From: an uncultured Rhodospirillales bacterium
GTDB lineage: Bacteria > Pseudomonadota > Alphaproteobacteria > Azospirillales > Azospirillaceae
Direction: 5' to 3'
NCBI GenBank assembly: GCA_903856295.1
Contig: CAIOBP010000209.1
Location: 1-48,461 of the forward strand
Length of the DNA: 48,461 nt
Part shown: positions 42,619 through 48,461 of the stretch, piece after piece
How positions within the stretch are numbered: position 1 is the first letter of the stretch
Layout: the number at the start of each line of letters is the position of its first letter
Position numbers and translations under genes: made by a program
Notes under the pieces: generated by a model
Told to the model about the DNA's origin: nothing
Seen by the model: the letters and a program-made list of their open reading frames with translations, nothing else
Databases searched by the model: none

Positions 42619-43701
42619 CTATCTGGCCGCCGCCCCCGGAACCGGGGCCGCCTCTTGGGGTAGAATCGGAGTCGGAGACGCTGCTGGCGCTGGTGGCGCC
42701 GATGCCGCCGCGTGCTCGTGCTGAAACTGGCGCCAGCGGGCAACGTTATGGTTGTGGTCGGGGAGCGTCTTCGCGAAGGCATGACCGCCGCTGCCATCGG
42801 CGACGAAATACAGGAAGTCGTGACGCTCGGGATTGAGCGCCGCCGCCAGACTGGCCCGGCCGGGATTGCCGATCGGCTTGGGCGGCAGTCCTTCGACCTG
42901 ATAGGTGTTGAACGGCGACTCGACATGCCAGTCGGCCTGGGTCAGCGGCCGCCCCAGCGCCCCCCTGCCGCCGGTCAGGGCATAGATCACCGTCGGGTCC
43001 GATTGCAGGCGCATGCCGGTGGCCAAACGGTTGTAGAACACCCCGGCGATGCGGGCGCGCTCGCCCGGTTGGGCGGTTTCCTTCTCGACGATCGAGGCCA
43101 GCACCACCGCCGCGCCCTGAGTCGCCAGTGGCAAACCGTTCGCCCGGCCCGGCCACAACTCGGTCAGGACCGCCGCCATCGCCGCGCGCATCCGTTGCAG
43201 CAGCGCCGCCCGGCCGTCGCCCAGCGAGAAATAATAGGTGTCGGGCAGCAGCGTCCCGTCCTCGGGCACATCGGCGATCTCGCCGGCCAGCGCCGGTTCG
43301 GCCCGCAGCGCCGCCACCACCTGGGCCGCCGTCGTGCCCTCGACGACTCCGAAGCGGTGAACCACCGTCCGGCCATGACGCATCTGCTCGAGCACCTCAA
43401 GCATGCTGAGGCCTTTGGCGAACAGATACTCGCCCGCCCGCACCTCGTGCTCACCCTTGAAACGCGCCAGCCCGGCCGCCGCCTCGAACAGCAGCGCCCC
43501 GCGAACCACCCCGGCATCGGCCAGGGCGTGAGCGATCGGCCCGACCCCGAGACCGCGCGCGATCACCAGAGTCTTGTCCTCGGCAAGCGGCCCCGGCCGA
43601 TGCAGTTCGGAGGTGAACCACACCGCGATGACCGCCAGCACGAGAGCAAAAGAAAATGCTCCGGCCAGTAACCGGAGCATTGTCTTCAACGCGGAGCCCA
43701 T
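42619..43701 (-). CDS. mltG: Endolytic murein transglycosylase MltG (YceG-like)
   Basis: 360 aa. One N-terminal membrane helix (LLAGAFSFALVLAVIAVWF) is followed by a LysM-like subdomain (about 45-110) and the YceG catalytic domain with EDGTLLPDTYYF, SIVEKET (catalytic Glu206), RLQSDPTVIYAL, SPFNTYQVEGLPPKPIGNPG and LYFVADGSGGHAFAKT. It cuts nascent peptidoglycan strands and sets glycan length. A Pro/Ala-rich tail (about 335-360) is disordered. It lies 21 nt after fabF and is the last gene of the fab operon, a common alphaproteobacterial order. Confidence 0.95.
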   Translation of the reverse strand: MGSALKTMLRLLAGAFSFALVLAVIAVWFTSELHRPGPLAEDKTLVIARGLGVGPIAHALADAGVVRGALLFEAAAGLARFKGEHEVRAGEYLFAKGLSMLEVLEQMRHGRTVVHRFGVVEGTTAAQVVAALRAEPALAGEIADVPEDGTLLPDTYYFSLGDGRAALLQRMRAAMAAVLTELWPGRANGLPLATQGAAVVLASIVEKETAQPGERARIAGVFYNRLATGMRLQSDPTVIYALTGGRGALGRPLTQADWHVESPFNTYQVEGLPPKPIGNPGRASLAAALNPERHDFLYFVADGSGGHAFAKTLPDHNHNVARWRQFQHEHAAASAPPAPAASPTPILPQEAAPVPGAAAR

Positions 43702-43722
43702 CTCAGCCGCTCATCCCGCAGG

Positions 43723-44988
43723 TTACGAGAAGGCCTTGAACACCACCGATGCGTTGGTGCCGCCGAAACCGAAGGAATTGGACAACGCCGCCCGCACCTT
43801 CTTCTCCTTGGCCACCCTCGGCACCAGATCAATCCCCTTGCAGCTCTCCGACGGATTTTCCAGATTGAGCGTCGGCGGCAGCACGCCCTCGGTGATCGCC
43901 TTGATCGAATAGATCGCCTCGACCGCCCCGGCCGCGCCCAGCAGATGACCGATGGCCGACTTGGTGGAGGACATCGACACCGTTTCGATCGCCGAACCGA
44001 ACAGACGCTTGACCGCCCCCAGCTCGATCTCGTCGCCGACCGGAGTCGACGTGCCGTGGGCATTGATGTAATCAATGTCGGAGGGGTTGAGTCCCGCCCG
44101 CTTCAGTGCCATCTGCATCGAGCGGAAGCCGCCATTGCCGTTTTCCGGCGGCGAGGTGATGTGGTAGGCGTCGCCTGACATGCCATAGCCAACGACTTCG
44201 GCGTAAATCTTGGCGCCACGCTTCTTGGCGTGCTCCAGTTCCTCCAGCACCACGATGCCGGCGCCCTCGCCCATTACGAAACCGTCGCGCCCCTGATCAT
44301 AGGGCCGGGACGCCTTCTCGGGCGTGTCGTTGTAACCGGTGGACAGCGCCTTGGCCGCCGCGAATCCGGCGAGACCGAGCCGGCACAGCGCGCTTTCGGC
44401 ACCACCCGCGAACATCACGTCGGCGTCGTCGAACTGAATCAGCCGGGCGGCGTCGCCAATGGCGTGGGCTCCCGAGGAGCAAGCGGTGACCACCGCGTGA
44501 TTCGGACCCTTGAAACCATACTTGATCGAGACCTGCCCCGAAGCCAGATTGATCAGGCACGAGGGAATGAAGAACGGCGACACCCGCCGCGCCCCCTTCT
44601 CCTTGAGCAGCAGCGCGCCCTCGGCGATGCCCGGCAAACCGCCGATGCCCGAACCGATCATCACGCCGGTGCGCTCCTGATCCTCCAACTCCTGAGGATG
44701 CCAGCCGGAATCGACCACCGCCTCGGCCGCCGCCCCCATCGCATAGAGGATGAAGTCATCGATCTTGCGCTGATCCTTGGGCGGCACGTACTCGTCGGCG
44801 TTGAACAGCCCCAGGGCGGTTTCGCCACGCGGAACATGCCCGGCGACCTTCGACGCAATGTCCGACACGTCGAACCGGGTGATCTGACTGATACCCGACT
44901 CGGAGTTGGTCAGCCGCGACCAGTTGTTCTTGTGCCCGATTCCGAGAGGCGTCACCATCCCGAGACCGGTAACCACGACACGTCTCAT
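43723..44988 (-). CDS. fabF: 3-oxoacyl-ACP synthase II (FabF)
   Basis: 421 aa. It elongates fatty acids by condensing malonyl-ACP with acyl-ACP. The catalytic triad is Cys in TACSSGAHAIG, His in NAHGTSTPVGD and His in IGHLLGAAG. The start is MRRVVVTGLGMVTPLG and the end is NSFGFGGTNASVVF, both standard. It follows acpP by 103 nt in the fab operon. Confidence 0.97.
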   Translation of the reverse strand: MRRVVVTGLGMVTPLGIGHKNNWSRLTNSESGISQITRFDVSDIASKVAGHVPRGETALGLFNADEYVPPKDQRKIDDFILYAMGAAAEAVVDSGWHPQELEDQERTGVMIGSGIGGLPGIAEGALLLKEKGARRVSPFFIPSCLINLASGQVSIKYGFKGPNHAVVTACSSGAHAIGDAARLIQFDDADVMFAGGAESALCRLGLAGFAAAKALSTGYNDTPEKASRPYDQGRDGFVMGEGAGIVVLEELEHAKKRGAKIYAEVVGYGMSGDAYHITSPPENGNGGFRSMQMALKRAGLNPSDIDYINAHGTSTPVGDEIELGAVKRLFGSAIETVSMSSTKSAIGHLLGAAGAVEAIYSIKAITEGVLPPTLNLENPSESCKGIDLVPRVAKEKKVRAALSNSFGFGGTNASVVFKAFS

Positions 44989-45091
44989 GGCAGTTCCCGA
45001 TGTTCTTCCCGTGAATCCCCACCACGGCGGGGCCCGGCGCGCTAAACGCCGAGGCCCGCGACCCGCAGCTATTCGAACGTCCCCGAACCGG

Positions 45092-45334
45092 TCAGGACTG
45101 GGCGTGCGCCGAAATGAAGGTAATGGCGTCCTTGACCGTCAAAATCTTCTCTGCGGCGTCGTCGGGAATCTCGCAACCGAACTCTTCCTCGAACGCCATC
45201 ACCAGCTCGACGGTATCCAGGCTGTCAGCGCCCAGATCGTCGATAAAGCTGGCATTCTCGACCACCTTCGACTCCTCGACGCCGAGATGCTCGACGACGA
45301 TCTTCTTCACGCGCTCGGCAATATCACCGCTCAT
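45092..45334 (-). CDS. acpP: Acyl carrier protein
   Basis: 80 aa, acidic. The phosphopantetheine attachment site is the Ser in [12 protein letters not shown]. It carries growing acyl chains for FabD, FabG and FabF, its operon neighbours. AGGAAAAGG lies 8 nt before the ATG, a strong site that fits its high demand. The 186 nt after fabG hold a stem-loop and may carry an extra promoter. Confidence 0.97.
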   Translation of the reverse strand: MSGDIAERVKKIVVEHLGVEESKVVENASFIDDLGADSLDTVELVMAFEEEFGCEIPDDAAEKILTVKDAITFISAHAQS

Positions 45335-45486
45335 GTTGTTTTACCTTTTCCTGTTCCATCAAGAAAGAGCCGGTTTCCCGACGACGAAGCGGCGCGACCT
45401 GCACCGCCACGGTTCCATTATCGACGTGCCCGGTCGCCCGAAAAAAGTCACGTTCGATACCACAGATCATCACGATTGACCAGTAT

Positions 45487-45511
45487 TCGCGATGAGCCCC
45501 GCTCATCGCGA
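45487..45511. other. Stem-loop between fabG and acpP
   Basis: A perfect 11-bp stem TCGCGATGAGC / GCTCATCGCGA with loop CCC, just past the fabG stop. No T run follows on the minus strand, so it is more likely a processing or stability element separating the fabG and acpP parts of the message than a terminator. Confidence 0.6.
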
Positions 45512-45520
45512 TGTCCCGGG

Positions 45521-46279
45521 TCAGATCATGGCCATGCCACCATTGATGTGCAGCGTCTGCCCGGTGACATAGGCCGCCTCCTCGCTGGCGAGATAGAGCA
45601 CGCCGGCCGCGATGTCGGCCGGATCGCCCAGCCGTCCCGCCGGCACCGCGACGGTCAGCTTGTCCTTCTGGGCCTGATCGAGCGCGTCGGTCATCGGCGT
45701 CGTGATGAAGCCGGGCGCGACGCAATTGACCGTGATCCCCCGCGACGCCACCTCGGCGGCCAGCGCCTTCGACATGCCGATCATCCCGGCCTTGGAGGCG
45801 GCGTAATTGGCCTGCCCCGGATTGCCGGTGACCCCGACGATCGAGGTGATGCCGATGATCCGGCCCCAGCGCCGCTTCATCATGCCGCGCAGGGCCGCCC
45901 GCGCCAACCGGAAGCCGGAGGTGAGGTTGACCTCGAGCACGGTGTGCCAATCCTCGTCCTTCATGCGCATGGCCAGACCGTCGCGGGTCAGGCCGGCATT
46001 GTTGACCAGAATATCGACCTTGCCGCCCAGCGCCTTCTCGGCCTCCTTGAACAGCGCCTCGGTGGCGGCGGCCTCGGCGAGATTTCCCGGCACGATCTTG
46101 AGCCGCTCACCGCCGCCGAGCGCCGCCGCCAGCTTTTCCAGCGCCTCGACCCGGGTGCCCGAGAGCGCCACCGTCGCCCCCTGATCGAACAGGGCTTTGG
46201 CGATGGCGGCGCCAATGCCGCCCGAAGCTCCGGTCACCAGTGCCGTTTTTCCGCCGAGATCGAACATGGCCGTACTCAT
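45521..46279 (-). CDS. fabG: 3-oxoacyl-ACP reductase (FabG)
   Basis: 252 aa, a short-chain dehydrogenase. The NADP-binding motif is TGASGGIG, with NNAG and the catalytic Ser (ITSIVG), Tyr and Lys (NYAASKAG). The family end HINGGMAM is present. It reduces 3-oxoacyl-ACP in fatty-acid elongation. AGGA lies before the ATG. It follows fabD by 29 nt. Confidence 0.96.
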   Translation of the reverse strand: MSTAMFDLGGKTALVTGASGGIGAAIAKALFDQGATVALSGTRVEALEKLAAALGGGERLKIVPGNLAEAAATEALFKEAEKALGGKVDILVNNAGLTRDGLAMRMKDEDWHTVLEVNLTSGFRLARAALRGMMKRRWGRIIGITSIVGVTGNPGQANYAASKAGMIGMSKALAAEVASRGITVNCVAPGFITTPMTDALDQAQKDKLTVAVPAGRLGDPADIAAGVLYLASEEAAYVTGQTLHINGGMAMI

Positions 46280-46308
46280 TCCATCCTAAAGGACAAGAGG
46301 AGAGAAAA

Positions 46309-47256
46309 TCACAGGGTCTTCAGGAAAGACTCGATGTCCGCCGGGGTCTGCACCGAAACGCCGGCCAGTTCCTTGTCGATTCGCTTGGCCAGACCGGTCA
46401 GGACCTTGCCGCTGCCCAACTCGACCAGGGTGTCGACACCCTCGGCCTTGACATAAAGCATGCTTTCCCGCCAGCGCACCACGCCGCACACCTGCTCGAC
46501 CAACCGGGCGCGGATTTCATCGGGATCGCTGATCGCCCGGGCGATGACGTTGGCCACCAGCGGCACCACCGGCGCGCTCATGGCCACCCCGGCCAGCGCC
46601 TCGGCCATGGCGTCGGCGGCCGGTTGCATCAGCGGACAATGGAACGGCGCGCTCACCGGCAGCTTGACCGCGCGCTTGAAGCCCTTGGCGGCGGCGATGG
46701 CGATCGCCCGGTCGACAGCGACCGCGTCGCCGCTGATCACCACCTGCCCCGGGGCGTTGTCGTTGGCGGCGGCGCAGACCTTGCCGGTCTCGGCGGCGGC
46801 CTCGGCGGCGATCGCCTGGGCGGCCTCGAGATCGGCACCCATCAGCGCCGCCATGGCGCCCTGCCCCACCGGCACCGCCTTCTGCATCGAACGGCCGCGC
46901 AGCTTGAGCAAGCGCGCGGTGTCGGCGAGGCTGAAGGTCCCGGCGGCGCACAGCGCCGAATATTCACCCAGCGAGTGGCCGGCGACGAAGCGCGCCGCCT
47001 TGGCGATCTCGAGTCCGCCCTGCTTCTTCAGCACCGCGACCACCGCCAGCGACACCGCCATCAGCGCCGGCTGGGCGTTTTCCGTGAGCGTGAGATCGGA
47101 CTCCGGCCCCTCGCACATCAGCTTCGAGAGCTTCTGGTCCAGCGCGTCATCAACCTCGTCGAACACCAGCCGCGCGTCGGCGAACGCCTCGGCAAGTTCG
47201 CGCCCCATGCCCACCGCCTGGCTGCCCTGCCCAGGAAAAACCAACGCCCGTGCCAT
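46309..47256 (-). CDS. fabD: Malonyl-CoA:ACP transacylase (FabD)
   Basis: 315 aa. It loads malonate onto ACP. The start MARALVFPGQGSQAVGMG is diagnostic, the nucleophile elbow is GHSLGEYSA, the Arg site is in LKLRGRSMQ, and PVSAPFHCPLM holds the catalytic His. The start at 47256 was chosen because GGAG lies 6 nt before it and the family begins there; the frame to 47316 is an artefact. It is the first gene of the fab operon, behind the promoter at 47341-47368. Confidence 0.96.
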   Translation of the reverse strand: MARALVFPGQGSQAVGMGRELAEAFADARLVFDEVDDALDQKLSKLMCEGPESDLTLTENAQPALMAVSLAVVAVLKKQGGLEIAKAARFVAGHSLGEYSALCAAGTFSLADTARLLKLRGRSMQKAVPVGQGAMAALMGADLEAAQAIAAEAAAETGKVCAAANDNAPGQVVISGDAVAVDRAIAIAAAKGFKRAVKLPVSAPFHCPLMQPAADAMAEALAGVAMSAPVVPLVANVIARAISDPDEIRARLVEQVCGVVRWRESMLYVKAEGVDTLVELGSGKVLTGLAKRIDKELAGVSVQTPADIESFLKTL

Positions 47257-47340
47257 GATCTCCATCCGCTCCCTGGCTGCCCGCTCTCCGACCGTACCCC
47301 GAATTCGCCCGCGCACCCGACCGCACCTGCGAAGACGCGA

Positions 47341-47368
47341 GTCATACCGCGTTGCGGCCGCAAGTCAA
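47341..47368 (-). promoter_or_regulatory. Promoter of the fabD-fabG-acpP-fabF-mltG operon
   Basis: On the minus strand: TTGACT (47363-47368), a 16-nt spacer, TATGAC (47341-47346). The start point would be near 47334, 78 nt before the fabD ATG. Confidence 0.6.
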
Positions 47369-47406
47369 GGGGTCCCAAGTCTCGAACGGCAGCGACGGAC
47401 GAACAC

Positions 47407-47877
47407 TCACGGCAGCGCGGAAATCTTGCGGGCGACGGTGAGCGCGAGACCGACCACCTCGTGAAAGCGCCGTTCGACAACCCCGATGTCGCCGGCCAGC
47501 CCCTCGACCAGGGGGCGAAACGGCGCTTCCACCATATCCTCGAGCGCCGCGCAGAGGGCGTCGAGCGAGGATGGCACCGCCTCCTCCCCCAGTGTCACGA
47601 TGTCGCGCACCAGGGGCGACAGCCGCCACAGGCGGGAATCATCCTCGATCAGGGAGAAAATCACCGTTGCCGCCAGCCGGTGGGCCAACGCCGCCGCCCC
47701 GGCTCCCGGCCGATGCCAGATGCCCTCCGCCAACTCGATATGAGCCTCGGCGATCTCCCGTTCCGCGAAACGGGTGGACAGGGTCTCCGAAGCATCCCCG
47801 GCCCCGGCCCCGCTCTCGGCCTCCAGGATATGCCAGTGATGACCCAAACTCGGTCCGGCTTCGTTGGCATCGCTCAT
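47407..47877 (-). CDS. Hypothetical helical protein
   Basis: 156 aa from MSDANEAGPSLG (the ATG at 47877 has AGGGGA just before it; 47895 is less likely). It is mostly helical and acidic: STRFAEREIAEAHIELAEGI, LAHRLAATVIFSLIEDDSRL and VVERRFHEVVGLALTVARKI. No signal peptide or membrane helix. The family is not recognised. It lies between fabD and the rpsF promoter region and is read away from rpsF. Confidence 0.65.
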   Translation of the reverse strand: MSDANEAGPSLGHHWHILEAESGAGAGDASETLSTRFAEREIAEAHIELAEGIWHRPGAGAAALAHRLAATVIFSLIEDDSRLWRLSPLVRDIVTLGEEAVPSSLDALCAALEDMVEAPFRPLVEGLAGDIGVVERRFHEVVGLALTVARKISALP

Positions 47878-48061
47878 GACGGTCCCCTGTGTCAATTTGG
47901 CCTCGTGGTGACTCCGGCCTCGTGGTCAATTCGGCAACGGCGCGGGCGGACTCCGGCCGGCGCGCCGCGCACGCGTCACCGGCCACGTCCGATTATAGCG
48001 CCCGAGTGTACACGACGGCCCGCCATCCGACAGTGCGGCAAAGGTAGTAGCTGCTCACTCA

Positions 48062-48163
48062 CCTCGAATAAAGTGGCACCTCGAATAAAGTGGCACCTCG
48101 AATAAAGTGGCGCCCCGAAAAAAGTGGCGCCCCGAAAAAAGTGGCGCCCCGAAAAAAGTGGCG
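48062..48163. repeat. Six tandem 17-bp repeats
   Basis: Three copies of CCTCGAATAAAGTGGCA (the third ending in G) are followed by three of CCCCGAAAAAAGTGGCG. Each half of the array is nearly homogeneous. There are no spacers, so it is not a CRISPR. The AAAGTGGC core resembles the multiple repeats at the ends of some IS21-family elements. The unit size also fits iterons or an array of protein-binding sites. Confidence 0.9.
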
Positions 48164-48231
48164 TCTTTCGGAACGCCGCGCCAACCCGGCCGTTTCCCTC
48201 GAAGATTCCCGAACATGGCCGGCGGCGGACC

Positions 48232-48259
48232 TTGCAATCCGGTCAAGCCCGTGTATAGT
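48232..48259 (+). promoter_or_regulatory. Promoter of rpsF
   Basis: TTGCAA (48232-48237), a 16-nt spacer, TATAGT (48254-48259). The start point would be near 48266, leaving a leader of about 145 nt before the ATG, long enough for S6/S18-type autoregulation. Confidence 0.55.
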
Positions 48260-48411
48260 GCCGCGCTCCGTAACTCCTTGCCGGCGCCAGCGCGTCGGCT
48301 AGGCGCGGGCGGCTGGCCGTGTTTCTCTTCGAAAGCCGGGAACTTCCCCCGGCCACGTCGCGAGAGGACCCAGGAACAGCGCCGAGCCACGTAACAGCCA
48401 TGGGGAGTCCT

Positions 48412-48461
48412 ATGCCTTTTTATGAAAGCGTGTTCATCGCACGCCAGGATATCTCGGCCGC
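48412..48461 (+). CDS. rpsF: Ribosomal protein S6, N-terminal end only
   Basis: The window ends after 16 complete codons (MPFYESVFIARQDISA). This start is characteristic of bS6 in alphaproteobacteria. GGGGAG lies 5 nt before the ATG. The rest of the gene, and probably rpsR and rplI, should follow outside the window. Confidence 0.85.
   Translation, partial: MPFYESVFIARQDISA

Larger units (their letters stand above)
47878..48411. other. Divergent intergenic region before rpsF
   Basis: From left to right: a minus-strand TATAAT (47992-47997), probably the -10 for the hypothetical gene; partial direct duplications of GGCCTCGTGGT near 47899 and 47917; six 17-bp tandem repeats (48062-48163); the rpsF promoter (48232-48259); and a leader of about 145 nt with a GCCGGG / CCCGGC hairpin (48335-48353). 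ORFs crossing the tandem repeats on both strands are repeat artefacts. Confidence 0.55.

Noticed and set aside
48062-48163. CRISPR array
   Set aside because: The units are directly adjacent with no spacers, and no cas gene is present.
48055-48394. ORFs with repeated peptides (RKKWRPEK and GATLF types) over the tandem repeats
   Set aside because: The 17-bp unit is not a multiple of three, so the peptides are an artefact of reading the DNA repeat; no start signals support them.

Overview
The window looks like a chromosomal segment of an alphaproteobacterium of the Rhodospirillaceae type (a relative of Magnetospirillum or Phaeospirillum). The reasons are high GC, nif-type regulation, a dense set of histidine kinases, an MCP and a diguanylate cyclase, aerobic-type cobaltochelatase genes (cobS/cobT), hflKC, and the fabD-fabG-acpP-fabF-mltG block lying divergent to rpsF. 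The genus is an inference from gene content. No rRNA, tRNA, CRISPR array or complete insertion sequence was seen.

Layout. 1-600: a 5' fragment of nifH (minus) with a complete nitrogen-fixation control region (sigma-54 promoter, IHF-like site, NifA site), ending beside a palindromic repeat. 850-7,023: a small ORF behind a good sigma-70 promoter, a membrane diguanylate cyclase, then (minus) a periplasmic NMT1-type binding protein followed 4 nt later by a hybrid histidine kinase. 7,107-11,812: a minus-strand cobaltochelatase operon (J-domain protein, cobS, an unknown protein, cobT). 11,929-16,756: bolA, a ribbon-helix-helix protein, a cytoplasmic PAS kinase, a DUF2889 protein and a CorB/CNNM-type membrane protein. 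16,864-17,419: a brnTA toxin-antitoxin pair with a frameshifted toxin gene and a clear operator.

17,385-28,210 is the centrepiece: a minus-strand [FeFe]-hydrogenase gene set, probably one operon, read in the order receiver protein, hydB, hydA, GAF histidine kinase, hydG, aspA, hydF, hydE. It holds the catalytic subunit, its diaphorase subunit, all three H-cluster maturases, an aspartase and its own two-component pair. The NuoE-like half of HydB has lost three of its four [2Fe-2S] ligands. A 23-bp tandem duplication has rebuilt the hydF/hydE junction. About 0.9 kb of lower-GC DNA then separates it from a divergent PAS gene (frameshifted) and an MCP. Two similar palindromes sit at almost equal distances from the two start codons.

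31,670-48,461 is mostly housekeeping: degP-type protease with hflC/hflK, a DUF6867 membrane protein, a VOC protein and a branched-chain amino-acid binding protein, a long-form purC, a Pro/Ala-rich membrane protein, a porin, a small secreted protein, then fabD-fabG-acpP-fabF-mltG behind a recognisable promoter. Before the truncated rpsF at the right edge lie six 17-bp tandem repeats.

Limits: all calls come from reading sequence and recalled family motifs. No alignment or database search was run. The two one-base frameshifts (brnT and the PAS gene) may be real decay or sequencing errors.
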